Source: Acidobacteriaceae bacterium
GTDB taxonomy: Bacteria; Acidobacteriota; Terriglobia; Terriglobales; Acidobacteriaceae
Assembly: GCA_003131585.1 (NCBI GenBank)
Contig: PKVW01000024.1
Location: 392-41,070 of the forward strand
Reading direction: 5' to 3'
DNA length: 40,679 bases
Positions 14,706 through 23,189 of the stretch are shown piece by piece; the first letter of the stretch is position 1, and every line of letters begins with the position of its first letter. Made by a program: the position numbers and the translations under genes. The notes under the pieces are model-generated. The model was not told the DNA's origin. It ran no database searches and worked only from the letters and a program-made list of their open reading frames with translations.

Positions 14706-15097
14706 AACTGCTCCTCGATACGCACATCTGGCTCTGGAGCACACTCGAACCGCAGCGCCTTACCCGCCGGGTCGACAAGGCGCTGGCAGATCCAGCGAAT
14801 GAATTATGGCTGTCTCCCGTTAGCGTGGGAGAACTGATAGTGCTGCTTCGCAAGGGACGTCTTACGCTCCCGAACGACGTTGCGGCGTGGGTCGCCAAGT
14901 CCATCCAGGACCTGCAACTCACCGAAGCGCCGCTCACCGTCGAAGTGGCGCTCGCCATCGCGTCAATAAACTTTCCACACGGTGATCCCGCCGACCACTT
15001 TCTCGCGGGTACGGCAAAGGTGTTCGCCCTGACACTCGTAACTGCGGATGAGCACCTGATAAACCTTCCAGGAATTCACATATTGGCGAATCGCTGA
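14702..15097 (+). CDS. PIN-domain toxin (VapC-like ribonuclease)
   Basis: This 131-residue PIN protein has the acidic active site: Asp6 in LLLDTHIWLW, Glu44 in SVGELIVLL, Asp95/Asp98 in GDPADHFLAG and Asp116 in VTADEHLI. PIN toxins are Mg-dependent RNases that cut tRNA or rRNA. The GTG start at 14702 overlaps the antitoxin stop (GTGA), so translation is coupled. The stop is two bases from the stop of the convergent cyclophilin gene. Together with the flanking repeat of that gene's 3' end, this indicates an inserted cassette. The LLLDTHIWLW/SVGELIVLL pattern is the subgroup usually paired with Phd antitoxins. Confidence 0.93.
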   Translation: MKLLLDTHIWLWSTLEPQRLTRRVDKALADPANELWLSPVSVGELIVLLRKGRLTLPNDVAAWVAKSIQDLQLTEAPLTVEVALAIASINFPHGDPADHFLAGTAKVFALTLVTADEHLINLPGIHILANR

Positions 15098-15099
15098 AC

Positions 15100-15627
15100 C
15101 TACACCTTCTCCATACTCACCTTCTTCACCACCACATCCTTATGCGGTTTATCCTGGCGGCCGCGCGGGACTTCAGAAATCTTCTTCACGATATCCTGAC
15201 CTTCGACGACCTCTCCGAAAATTGTGTGCTTGCCCGTCAGCCAGGTCGTGGGCGCGACGGTGATGAAGAATTGCGAGCCGTTGGTATTGGGGCCGGAATT
15301 GGCCATCGCCAATTTTCCCGCCTTGTCGAGTTTGTGGGGCGAGTTCTTGGTCTCGTCTTCGAACTGATAGCCGGGGCCTCCCGTGCCAGTGCCTTGCGGG
15401 TCGCCGCCCTGGATCATGAAGTCGGGAATCACGCGATGAAAAACCGTTCCGTCATAAAGGCGGTCGTTGGATTTCTTGCCGGTTGAGGGATGCTTCCACT
15501 CGCGTTTGCCTTCGGCAAGTTCCACAAAGTTGGCGACGGTCTTGGGGGCTTCTTTGTCGAAGAGGCGGCAGACGATGCTGCCTTCGCTGGTTTCAAACGT
15601 GGCGTAGAGTCCGGGTTGGCGAGTCAT
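15100..15627 (-). CDS. peptidyl-prolyl cis-trans isomerase, cyclophilin type (cytosolic)
   Basis: This 175-residue cyclophilin assists proline isomerisation during folding. The core is complete: TVFHRVIPDFMIQGGDPQGT (catalytic Arg65, plus Phe70 and Gln73) and GKLAMANSGPNTNGSQFFIT, then HTIFGEVVEGQDIVKKI. No signal peptide is present, so it acts in the cytosol. A divergent duplicate of its last codons lies 739 bases downstream at 14361-14423, beyond the Phd/PIN cassette. Its own C-terminus (KDVVVKKVSMEKV) may therefore have been supplied by that event. A second, exported cyclophilin lies upstream in the same orientation, probably an old tandem duplication. Confidence 0.95.
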   Translation of the reverse strand: MTRQPGLYATFETSEGSIVCRLFDKEAPKTVANFVELAEGKREWKHPSTGKKSNDRLYDGTVFHRVIPDFMIQGGDPQGTGTGGPGYQFEDETKNSPHKLDKAGKLAMANSGPNTNGSQFFITVAPTTWLTGKHTIFGEVVEGQDIVKKISEVPRGRQDKPHKDVVVKKVSMEKV

Positions 15628-15708
15628 GGGATCCTTTCAGATTCAGGGCTTCGGGCTTCGGCTTTCAGGCTTCGGCTGTTTATATCAAGCGCTGCGGCTT
15701 GCGCTGCG

Positions 15709-16446
15709 TCAGTTAGGATTCGTGGTCTTTGGAGCGGCTGTTGCTGGCGTCTTCGCCGGCGTCGGGAGCTTGGCTGCTGGTGTTGCAGCATCGCCGCGAA
15801 CAATCTTGATGTGAGTAATTTTCACCGGGCGGAACGGACGGTCGTTACTGGGGTCGGTGGCCATGCGCGCGATCTGTTTCACCAGCGCGACGGTGGCTTC
15901 GTCGCACTGGCCGAAGAGGGTGTATTTCCCGTTGAGGTGCGACGTGGCTGCCTCGGTGATAAAGAACTGCGAGCCGTTGGTATCGGGGCCGGAGTTGGCA
16001 TAGGCGAGACGGCCGGGCTTGTCGAACAGGAGGTCGGAGGAAACCTCGTTCTTGAACTTGTACCCGGGGTCGCCCGAGCCGTTGCCCGCGGGATCGCCGC
16101 CCTGGATCATGAAGCCGGGGATCACGCGATGAAAAATAGTTCCGTCATAGAGTGGCACGCCGTGCTTGGTGGCTCCGCTGACCGGATTCTTCCAGTCTTT
16201 GGTCCCGGTGGCGAGGCCGATGAAGTTTTCGACCCCGATTGGGGCTTTATCGGGAAATAAAGTACACGTCATCTTTCCCGCCGTGGTCTCGATGATCGCC
16301 GTCGGTGTGCCCGCTGCCGCATGGTGGACGGGCGGCTTGGCCGCACTACCCGGTTCGGCCGAAGGCGCGGCCTGGATGCTCGATTGCGCCCAAGCGGCGA
16401 GCGCGGCCATAACAAGCAGAACAGAACCTGTCAAAACATTACGCAT
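15709..16446 (-). CDS. peptidyl-prolyl cis-trans isomerase, cyclophilin type (exported)
   Basis: The protein is 245 residues from ATG 16446, with AAGGAG upstream. A signal peptide (MRNVLTGSVLLVMAALAAWA) is followed by a Pro/Ala-rich linker to about residue 45. Then comes a cyclophilin domain with TIFHRVIPGFMIQGGDPAGN, GRLAYANSGPDTNGSQFFIT and YTLFGQCDEATVALVKQI. The C-terminal 30 residues are Ala/Pro/Thr/Lys-rich. It should act in the periplasm. It lies upstream of the cytosolic paralogue; the two share orientation and domain wording but differ in targeting. Confidence 0.94.
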   Translation of the reverse strand: MRNVLTGSVLLVMAALAAWAQSSIQAAPSAEPGSAAKPPVHHAAAGTPTAIIETTAGKMTCTLFPDKAPIGVENFIGLATGTKDWKNPVSGATKHGVPLYDGTIFHRVIPGFMIQGGDPAGNGSGDPGYKFKNEVSSDLLFDKPGRLAYANSGPDTNGSQFFITEAATSHLNGKYTLFGQCDEATVALVKQIARMATDPSNDRPFRPVKITHIKIVRGDAATPAAKLPTPAKTPATAAPKTTNPN

Positions 16447-16516
16447 GATTGCTCCTTGCAGTACACATCGTGCCCATGGTCTACCTGCAACGTTGCATTG
16501 TACGACAGCGCCGGTA

Positions 16517-17788
16517 TCAATGGCTCTGGGATTGGGACTGGGCTTGCATTTCGTGGCTGACGGTCTCGACCTGGCGGAAAACGCGGAGAAGATTGCCGCC
16601 AAGAATCTTTTTGATGTCGTCGGCGCTGTAGCCGCGATCGAGCAGGGCCTGCGTAATCTTCGGCAGGTCTGCGGCGGAATCCATGCCCTGAGGCGTGGCG
16701 CCGCTCACGCCGTCGAAGTCGGAGCCCAGGCCGACGTGATCCACTCCGGCGACTTTGGCGATGTGGTCGATGTGGTCAATCAGCGACTTGAACGGCGGAC
16801 GTGGAATTTTCGCCGTCCACTCACGCTCGATGCGGTCAATTTCGATGTAGTTGACCGGCTTGCCCTGCGCTTTCAACGAGTCCACATACTTCTGGATCGC
16901 GGCCGCCTGATCTTTCGCTTGGGCCTCGCTGGCCTCGCGAAAGTTCTCGTCTACGAAGCCAGAATAGAAATTGACCTGCACGACGCCGCCATTCTTGGCC
17001 ACCGCGCGCAGCATGTCGTCGGTCATGTTGCGAGGCGCGTCGACGAGGGCGCGGGCCGAGGAGTGCGATGCAATCACCGGAGCTTTCGTGGTGGCGATTG
17101 CGTCCCAGAAGGTTTTGTCGGCGACGTGAGAGATGTCGACCATCATGCCCAGGCGGTTCATCTCCAAGACGACCTGTTTGCCGAAATCGGTGAGGCCGTT
17201 GTGGTGCTGGACTTTGGCGTCGTCGATGTCGCCGGAGGAGTCGGCCCATTCGTTGGTGTTCGACCAGGAGAGCGTCATGTAGCGCACGCCGAGGCGGTAA
17301 TAGTCGCGCAGCAGGTGCATGTCGTTTTCAATCGAGTGGCCGCCTTCGATGCCCATCAGCGCCGCCAGCTTGTGTTCGCGGTGGGCGCGCTCGATGTCGG
17401 CGACGGAAAAAGCCATCGTCATGCGGTCAGGATGGCGCGCGGCTTGCTCGTATACGGAATCGATGAGATCAAAGGTGTGCTGCGCGAAATGGCCCTGATT
17501 GGTTTCCGGATCGACCCAGATGGAGAAGAACTCCGCGCCGAGATTGCCGCGGCGGGCTTTGTCGAGGCTGATGTGCCCCATGTCGTTGGGATCGGTTGAG
17601 CCGATGTCGAAGCCTTCATCGAGAAAGCGCTGCGGCGTGTCGGCATGGGTGTCGACGATGAGAGCGGAGTCGTGAATGGCGCGAGCTTGGGGACTGACCG
17701 ACGTATCGGATGGGGTTGCGGATTGCGCGGCCAGCGAAGACGCGGCCAGAGCTAAGCACGAGAGCAAGAGAATCGTGAATCGAGTCAT
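16517..17788 (-). CDS. membrane dipeptidase, peptidase family M19, exported
   Basis: This 423-residue protein has a signal peptide (hydrophobic residues 5-21, AAQSA cleavage). The M19 zinc ligands are visible: His48 and Asp50 in VDTHADTP, bridging Glu148 in GIEGGHS, His221 in MMVDISHVAD and His242 in IASHSSARAL, with a later Asp in VGLGSDFDGV. Members hydrolyse dipeptides, often with broad specificity including D-residues, in the periplasm. The Gln/Ser-rich C-terminal tail is probably disordered. It is convergent with nothing and separated from the next gene by about 90 bases. The start at 17788 is an ATG. Confidence 0.94.
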   Translation of the reverse strand: MTRFTILLLSCLALAASSLAAQSATPSDTSVSPQARAIHDSALIVDTHADTPQRFLDEGFDIGSTDPNDMGHISLDKARRGNLGAEFFSIWVDPETNQGHFAQHTFDLIDSVYEQAARHPDRMTMAFSVADIERAHREHKLAALMGIEGGHSIENDMHLLRDYYRLGVRYMTLSWSNTNEWADSSGDIDDAKVQHHNGLTDFGKQVVLEMNRLGMMVDISHVADKTFWDAIATTKAPVIASHSSARALVDAPRNMTDDMLRAVAKNGGVVQVNFYSGFVDENFREASEAQAKDQAAAIQKYVDSLKAQGKPVNYIEIDRIEREWTAKIPRPPFKSLIDHIDHIAKVAGVDHVGLGSDFDGVSGATPQGMDSAADLPKITQALLDRGYSADDIKKILGGNLLRVFRQVETVSHEMQAQSQSQSH

Positions 17789-17875
17789 AGGTTATTTGCC
17801 AGCGGCAAGTGCTGGAGCAAGCCAACGATTGTATAACGGGAGCGCGGGGAAGAAAGGACGATCTGCGAACAACGA

Positions 17876-18391
17876 TTATAGCAGGGCTGCGAGGGCCTGC
17901 TCGACGCAGGCAGGCAGCGGTTCGCCGGTGTCGATCACGGTCTTGGGTAAGGTGATGGCCTCGAATCGGGATTTCACTTCAAGGTAAAGTTGGAAGTCAC
18001 GATTGCCGGCGGAATGCGCTCCCAACGCAGACTGCTGCTTAAGACGCTGTCTGACGATTTCTTCCGGGCAGACGCACTCGAGGATGCGCCAGCGCTGGTG
18101 CAGGGAAGCGGCCGCGTTCACGACGTTGTCGATCTGGTAGCGGCGAGAGAACGGGCGCCCGTCGAGAAAGAGAATGCGGTTTGAGTCTTGCTGCAGAAGA
18201 TAGCCAGCGGTTTCAAGCATGACGTGCAAGCAGAAGTCATCCTGCCGGGAAGAGTATTCGATTTCTTCAGCCAAGAAGAGCGCATGGCGGATCTCATCTT
18301 TGCCGAGTGCGCGGCCTGAGGTGTGAACAGCCAGTTCGCGGGCCAGTGTGGTCTTGCCGGTGCCGGGAAGGCCAGCCATGAGGACGATCAT
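17876..18391 (-). CDS. P-loop kinase-like ATPase (AAA_33 type)
   Basis: The protein is 171 residues. The Walker A motif GLPGTGKTT is at residues 8-16, DEIRHALF follows, and a Walker B-like ILFLDGRPFSRR is near 72-83. A lid region contains PEEIVRQRLKQQ. This arrangement is that of small zeta-toxin/gluconate-kinase-like phosphotransferases. The substrate cannot be read from sequence; small molecules, aminoglycosides or polynucleotide ends are all known for relatives. It lacks a partner antitoxin gene, so a toxin role is not indicated. It is cytosolic. The start ATG 18391 directly precedes the P-loop strand. Confidence 0.8.
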   Translation of the reverse strand: MIVLMAGLPGTGKTTLARELAVHTSGRALGKDEIRHALFLAEEIEYSSRQDDFCLHVMLETAGYLLQQDSNRILFLDGRPFSRRYQIDNVVNAAASLHQRWRILECVCPEEIVRQRLKQQSALGAHSAGNRDFQLYLEVKSRFEAITLPKTVIDTGEPLPACVEQALAALL

Positions 18392-18418
18392 GATCGGAAT
18401 GAAATTATACGAGGATAA

Positions 18419-19159
18419 CTATTCGGCGCGGCTGTCGGCGGTGATGGCCGTCGGCTCGGGGCGTTCCATGGGAACGATATCCTGGGTTTCGCGCCAATCC
18501 GCGTATCGGCCCGAGACCATAACGTGAAAGACCCACTGACGCCGCTCTTCCTCGGGCTCAACCAGGCCGAGAGCCTTCATGTAGAAGAGGTAGTGCTCCA
18601 TCCAGTGAATCTGCTCCTGAGTCATGCCGCGGCGCTGCAGGTCGACGGTGAGGCCGGCGAGGTGCGAGGAGGCGGTATCGCCCTCGGCCGGAGCCGCATT
18701 GCGATTGTGCCGGCGGAGTTTCTTCTGAATCTTGACCGTACGCACCGCGGAATTCACCTGAATCTGTTCGTGGAAGCGATGGTAGTAAGCTTGCGAAAGG
18801 TCCTGCACGAAGTCACGGGTCCAGGGACGGCAGTAACGGCGCGAAGGATCGAGGCGCGGATCAAAGCGCAAGGACTCACCCGCGAGGATGGGCTGGAGGG
18901 ATCCACTGGCTTTCAGCGCTTCCAGTTCGTCGTCGTCCTGAATGCGAGGCAATTCCAGGCGGTCGACTTCCGCGTTCTGCAACAAAAGAGATTCGTGGGA
19001 CGGCCGGAACATAGGATGCCAGCGCGTCCAGTGCAGCCAGTGATGCCGGGCAGCATGGCGGACCGGCTTGTGCAGGCTGGTGGCGGCCACCGCAAAAAGC
19101 GGGCTGCACAGGCAAGCCAGTAAGGGAAGAATGAGTTGAGGCTGTCGTTTTAATCTCAA
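18419..19159 (-). CDS. DUF5715 family, M15-like exported protein
   Basis: The protein is 246 residues. The start is TTG at 19159, because it gives a proper signal peptide (LILPLLACLCSPLFAVAA) and no ATG precedes it. The C-terminal half has SSHLAGLTVDLQRRGM and RRQWVFHVMVSGRY, which resemble the H-x6-D and W-x-F-H zinc-site elements of M15 D-Ala-D-Ala carboxypeptidase/VanY proteins. The fold suggests a peptidoglycan peptidase, but one zinc ligand cannot be assigned by eye. YCRPWTRDFVQDLSQAYY upstream is typical of the DUF5715 group in Acidobacteria. Confidence 0.72.
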   Translation of the reverse strand: MRLKRQPQLILPLLACLCSPLFAVAATSLHKPVRHAARHHWLHWTRWHPMFRPSHESLLLQNAEVDRLELPRIQDDDELEALKASGSLQPILAGESLRFDPRLDPSRRYCRPWTRDFVQDLSQAYYHRFHEQIQVNSAVRTVKIQKKLRRHNRNAAPAEGDTASSHLAGLTVDLQRRGMTQEQIHWMEHYLFYMKALGLVEPEEERRQWVFHVMVSGRYADWRETQDIVPMERPEPTAITADSRAE

Positions 19160-19461
19160 GAATGAGTTCCGTAGTCTTCCGTACGCCTAGTCCGCAACCG
19201 TTCGGACATTCTAAGCCATGCTGTCAAGAGGTCCAACCATCGATTGCAGGCCGGCTGTTACCGGCGTTACACGACCCCAATCAAAGTACTGATTACCCAT
19301 GGTTACCAGCCCAATTCAGAAGCGACGAGCCAATGCTAGAGGGGCACGCAGAGGGCCGTTGCGCAAGGTGCTGAGGGGCCAGCTTATGTACGCCTTGAGC
19401 AACGAGTTAGGGATGTCCAAGACCAGACAGGGCGGCACCATAGTGGCAGGAGTGACAAAAT
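19160..19461. other. gene-free gap between the DUF5715 and sdhB genes
   Basis: About 300 bases carry the upstream region of the DUF5715 gene and the region past the sdhB stop. A short plus-strand frame (19299-19499) is Arg-rich, overlaps sdhB and matches nothing. No hairpin with a T-tract, tRNA or repeat was found. Confidence 0.45.
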
Positions 19462-20214
19462 TCAGCGCCGGAAAAGGTCACCGATGGCTTGCTTCATGAC
19501 CGCGCCGCCAACTTCGGCAATTGCCGTTGTCAATGGAATGTCCTTGGGACAGATCTCGACGCAGTTCTGCGCGTAGCCGCACTCCTGGATGCCACCGTCG
19601 CCCATCATAGCCGTCAGACGCTCGCGTTGCAACGATTTGCCCGTAGGATGCGTATTGAACAATCGCACCTGCGCGATGGTGGCCGCGCCCACGAAGCCCG
19701 TATCTTCGTTGTATTGAGGGCAGGCTTCCATGCAGCAGCAACAGGAGATACAGCGGGAAATCGGATAGGCCGCTTCCTGCTCTTCCGTCGTCATGCGCGG
19801 ACCGGGACCGAGGTCGTAGGTGCCGTCGATAGGAACCCACGCCTTGACAGCTTTGAGGTTCTCGAAGATCACGCTGCGGTCGACGGCCAGGTCGCGTACG
19901 ACTGGGAATTTCGAGAAGGGTTCAAGCTTGACTGGCTGATCGAGATTGTCGATCAGCGCGGAGCAGGCCATGCGGGCGCGTCCATTGATGAGCATGGCGC
20001 AGGAGCCGCAGACTTCCTCCAGGCAATTCGAGTCGTAGGTGATGGGCGTGGTCGCCTTGCCTTCGCGGGTGACGGGGTTGGCGGCGATCTCCATCAGCGA
20101 GGAGATCACGTTCATGCCCGGATGGTAGGCGAGCTCGAACTCTTCCCAGTAGGACTTGGAGGTGGGAGTGTTCTGGCGCTTGATCTTGATGAGGACGGAT
20201 TTATTGTTTGCCAT
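19462..20214 (-). CDS. sdhB: succinate dehydrogenase iron-sulfur subunit
   Basis: This 250-residue subunit carries electrons from the flavoprotein to the quinone site. The [2Fe-2S] ligands are in the block SNCLEEVCGSCAMLINGRAR with a later Cys in ARMACSAL. The second domain has CISCCCCMEACPQYN and then NCVEICPKDIPL for the [4Fe-4S] and [3Fe-4S] clusters. The run of four cysteines in CISCCCC is denser than the usual CxxCxxC pattern. The enzyme is the Bacillus-type, matching the fused cytochrome subunit upstream. The gene is last in the C-A-B order, 219 bases after sdhA. That gap holds a palindromic repeat, so its expression may be partly uncoupled. Confidence 0.95.
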   Translation of the reverse strand: MANNKSVLIKIKRQNTPTSKSYWEEFELAYHPGMNVISSLMEIAANPVTREGKATTPITYDSNCLEEVCGSCAMLINGRARMACSALIDNLDQPVKLEPFSKFPVVRDLAVDRSVIFENLKAVKAWVPIDGTYDLGPGPRMTTEEQEAAYPISRCISCCCCMEACPQYNEDTGFVGAATIAQVRLFNTHPTGKSLQRERLTAMMGDGGIQECGYAQNCVEICPKDIPLTTAIAEVGGAVMKQAIGDLFRR

Positions 20215-20371
20215 CAGCTCTTAGCCTCTAGTACCAAAACGGACGCTGGAAGAACGATTGAATCGCAACAACAGAGGAACAATCCACGGCGCCGGAACCT
20301 CTTCCTAACTCCGATTTTCCGAAATGAAACCGCATTAGCGACGGAAGCCGCACATCTGCAGGCATCCTAGG

Positions 20372-20400
20372 TGGCACGAGTGGAACTCGTGCCCCTCCCG
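20372..20400. repeat. dispersed hairpin repeat GGCACGAG/CTCGTGCC, copy 2
   Basis: GGCACGAG and CTCGTGCC arms flank a TGGAA loop and are followed by CCTCCCG, as in the copy at 4523-4550. It lies in the sdhA-sdhB spacer, where it would be transcribed in the operon mRNA and could form a hairpin. Confidence 0.7.
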
Positions 20401-20433
20401 GTCTTTCCTTGCCCACCGGTCTATTTCGCGGCA

Positions 20434-22203
20434 TCAGTACTTCCTCGCCCGCGGCGGAATCAGGGACGTATCCACCGCCTCGAACTCAAACTTCGGCTCA
20501 TCCGCATCCGGCGCAAAATATGCTTTTGTCGTTTTCAGAAAGTTCTTATCGTCGCGCTCCGGGAAGTCCGGCTTGTAGTGCGCGCCGCGTGATTCGTCGC
20601 GCATGCGGGCTCCCTGAGCAACCACGCGAGACAGTTGCAGCATATTGTAAAGCTGGCGGGTAAAGACGACGGTGGTGTTCGCCCACTGCGTGCGGTCGCT
20701 GAGGTTGACCTTGCGGAAGCGCTCGATCATTTCGACCAGCTTCGCATCCGTGTGCTGCAAATTCTTGTTGTAGCGGATGACAGTGCAATCTTTCGTCATC
20801 AACTCGCCCAGTTCCCGCCACAGGCGGAACGGATTCTCCGTGCCCGAGTTATTCATGAGCAGGGCATTGCTCTCTTCCTGCTTTTTCTTCTCGGCCTCGA
20901 AGCATCCGTTGCCGTCCGACAGTGCTTGCAAGCCGCGGGCATACTTCACGGCGTTGGGGCCGGCAATGCTTCCGCCATAAATGCAGGAGACGAGCGAGTT
21001 CGCACCCAGGCGGTTCGCGCCGTGATACTGATATTCGCACTCTCCCGCGGCGAAGATGCCAAGGATGTTCGTGGCCTGCTTGAAGTCCACCCACAGCCCG
21101 CCCATGGTGTAATGCATCCCAGGGAAAATCTTCATGGGGGTGACGCGCGGATCGTCGCCCACAAACTTCTCGTAGATTTCGAGAATGCCTTCCAGCTTGC
21201 GGTCGAGAATCTTGCGGTCGATGTGCGTGAGGTCGAGGTAAACCATCGGCTTGCCGTCAATGCCGAGGTTGTACTCGAAGACAACTCTGAAGATCGCCCG
21301 CGTCGCCACGTCGCGCGGCACCAGGTTGCCGTACTTCGGATACCACTCTTCGAGAAAATACCAGCGGTCATTCTGCGGGATGGATTTCGGATCGCGCTTA
21401 TCCCCGGCCGTCTTCGGAACCCACACGCGGCCACCTTCGCCGCGCGCCGATTCCGACATCAGGCGCAGCTTGTCGTTGCCGGGGATGCAAGTAGGATGGA
21501 CCTGAATGAATTCGCCGTTGGCATAGTAGCAGCCCTGCTGGTAGAGCGCGGATTGCGCCGATCCGGTGCAGACCACGGAATTGGTCGACTTGCCAAAGAT
21601 CGCGCCGATGCCGCCGGTGGCGATGATGATGGCGTCGGCGGGAAAAGTGCGGACTTCCATGCTGCGCAAATCCATGGCGCAGATGCCGCGGCAGACGCGG
21701 TTACCGTCGAGCACCGCGGAGAGAAATTCCCAGTGCTCGTACTTCTTTACTTTGCCTTCGGATTCGTAGCGGCGCACCTGCTCGTCGAGCGCGTAGAGAA
21801 GTTGCTGGCCGGTGGTAGCTCCGGCAAACGCGGTGCGGTTGTAGAGCGTTCCGCCGAAGCGGCGGAAGTCGAGCAGTCCTTCGGGCGTGCGGTTGAAGGG
21901 AACGCCCATGCGGTCGAGCAGGTCGATGATGCCGGGCGCGGCCTCGCACATATCCTTAACTGGCGGCTGGTTCGCTAGAAAGTCGCCGCCGTAAACGGTG
22001 TCGTCGAAGTGCTGCCACGTCGAATCGCCTTCGCCCTTCAGGTTCTTGGCGGCGTTGATGCCGCCCTGCGCGCACACCGAGTGCGATCGCTTTACCGGAA
22101 CAATGGAGAAGAGATCGACGCTCGCGCCCATCTCGGCAATCTTGATGACAGCGGAGAGTCCGGCAAGTCCGCCGCCTATAACAATAATTGTCGGAGCTGC
22201 CAT
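20434..22203 (-). CDS. sdhA: succinate dehydrogenase flavoprotein subunit
   Basis: This 589-residue subunit oxidises succinate to fumarate. The FAD-binding GGGLAGLSAVIKIAEMG is at residues 10-26, and His41 in RSHSVCAQGGINAA is the covalent flavin attachment site. Substrate-site elements are HPTCIPGNDKLRLMSESARG, LGANSLVSCIYGG and a C-terminal RDESRGAHYKPDFPERDD. It starts three bases after the sdhC stop, so the two are tightly coupled. Length and motifs match the complex II flavoproteins of the Bacillus/epsilon type used in aerobic respiration; fumarate reduction is also possible in this class. Confidence 0.97.
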   Translation of the reverse strand: MAAPTIIVIGGGLAGLSAVIKIAEMGASVDLFSIVPVKRSHSVCAQGGINAAKNLKGEGDSTWQHFDDTVYGGDFLANQPPVKDMCEAAPGIIDLLDRMGVPFNRTPEGLLDFRRFGGTLYNRTAFAGATTGQQLLYALDEQVRRYESEGKVKKYEHWEFLSAVLDGNRVCRGICAMDLRSMEVRTFPADAIIIATGGIGAIFGKSTNSVVCTGSAQSALYQQGCYYANGEFIQVHPTCIPGNDKLRLMSESARGEGGRVWVPKTAGDKRDPKSIPQNDRWYFLEEWYPKYGNLVPRDVATRAIFRVVFEYNLGIDGKPMVYLDLTHIDRKILDRKLEGILEIYEKFVGDDPRVTPMKIFPGMHYTMGGLWVDFKQATNILGIFAAGECEYQYHGANRLGANSLVSCIYGGSIAGPNAVKYARGLQALSDGNGCFEAEKKKQEESNALLMNNSGTENPFRLWRELGELMTKDCTVIRYNKNLQHTDAKLVEMIERFRKVNLSDRTQWANTTVVFTRQLYNMLQLSRVVAQGARMRDESRGAHYKPDFPERDDKNFLKTTKAYFAPDADEPKFEFEAVDTSLIPPRARKY

Positions 22204-22206
22204 CTT

Positions 22207-22983
22207 TCAGTCTACCGGCTTTCCGTAAGTGCCTGATCCGTGGCTGGTATCTACGACCGTCCCACCCGCGGCGGGTTGCTGCGGGAATCGTTCCCGGAAT
22301 GTATACAGGCTCGCCAAGCCGACCGCGCTCAGGACCACAAACAATCCCAGGCAGACCATCAGGAATCTCTGCCGCGCCTTTTCGCCGGAAGCGATTCCCC
22401 ACTTGGCGGCGAACAGCCAAATACCGTAGGCAAAATGCCACGATGCGGCAATCAGCCCGACCACATAGAAGGCGAGTAGGGCGGGGTTAAACAATTCCGC
22501 CTGCACTTTGCCGAAGGAAGCGCCGGGATATGCGTGCAGGTCAATCCCGCTAAAGCGCATCGTCCAGGTGTGCCAAACGATGTAGGCGAAAGCGATGCCG
22601 CCAGTCCAGCGCTGCGCCGTGTACATCCAATTTCCGGCCCACGGATATTCGCCGGTGTTTCCCTCGCCGCGGTACCAGATGTAGAAACCGTAAAGCGCGT
22701 GGAATACGATCGGCAGCCAGATGCCAAACAACTCTAAAAAAAAGACGAGCGGAAGATTGCCTAGAAAGCTTACCTGCCGGGCGTAGGCGTCGGGGCCGCT
22801 GATCGCGGTGGAGTTGGAAATTAGAACGTGCTCGAACAAGAACGCGCCCACGGGGATGATGCCCGAAAGCGAATGCAGGCGACGCAAAAAAAAGGATATT
22901 CCTTGGCCGGCGCGCAGGGGCGCGACTCCGTGCTTGACATCGTCTTTTACCACGGGAGCAGTAGAACTGGCTGCTGACGCCAC
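22207..22983 (-). CDS. sdhC: succinate dehydrogenase cytochrome b subunit
   Basis: This 258-residue membrane anchor has five predicted transmembrane helices. Conserved histidines are placed for two b hemes: RRLHSLSGIIPVG, FEHVLISN, FHALYGFYIW, VWHTWTMRFSG and WHFAYGIWLF. It is the fused, di-heme Bacillus-type subunit that passes electrons from the Fe-S subunit to quinone, so no separate sdhD is expected. It is first in the sdhC-sdhA-sdhB operon. The N-terminal 25 residues are polar and probably cytosolic. The 206 bases upstream, before rdgB, should contain the operon promoter. Confidence 0.94.
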   Translation of the reverse strand: MASAASSTAPVVKDDVKHGVAPLRAGQGISFFLRRLHSLSGIIPVGAFLFEHVLISNSTAISGPDAYARQVSFLGNLPLVFFLELFGIWLPIVFHALYGFYIWYRGEGNTGEYPWAGNWMYTAQRWTGGIAFAYIVWHTWTMRFSGIDLHAYPGASFGKVQAELFNPALLAFYVVGLIAASWHFAYGIWLFAAKWGIASGEKARQRFLMVCLGLFVVLSAVGLASLYTFRERFPQQPAAGGTVVDTSHGSGTYGKPVD

Positions 22984-23189
22984 GAATCGCTCCTTATGAG
23001 TTCTACGGTTTGCTTCGCTTAAGAGTTCCGCTGGTTCGCTCTGCTTATTCGTCCAACAACGCTAAAAGAACTTTTTATTATCCGGCGGCGAGAGAAGCGA
23101 AGTCAAGAAAGCGCTTGTCAGCTGCTGGTCCAGTTGCCAGCAAGGTCAGGCATTTCCAGCGTGAATGTTCGAGGCGGCACAAATCGATT

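Noticed and set aside
16166-17599. Long plus-strand open frame opposite the dipeptidase and second cyclophilin (477 codons)
   Set aside because: It is antisense to two genes with intact catalytic motifs and shows no domain; GC-rich DNA commonly leaves such frames open.
17876-18391. Zeta-toxin assignment for the P-loop protein
   Set aside because: It has a similar P-loop and size, but no epsilon-like antitoxin gene beside it and no diagnostic zeta motif.
19299-19499. 66-codon Arg-rich frame between the DUF5715 gene and sdhB
   Set aside because: Overlaps the sdhB end, low-complexity basic composition, no signature.
20635-21978. Long plus-strand open frame opposite sdhA (447 codons)
   Set aside because: sdhA on the other strand has full family motifs; the antisense frame is Val/Ala/His-rich with no recognisable fold.
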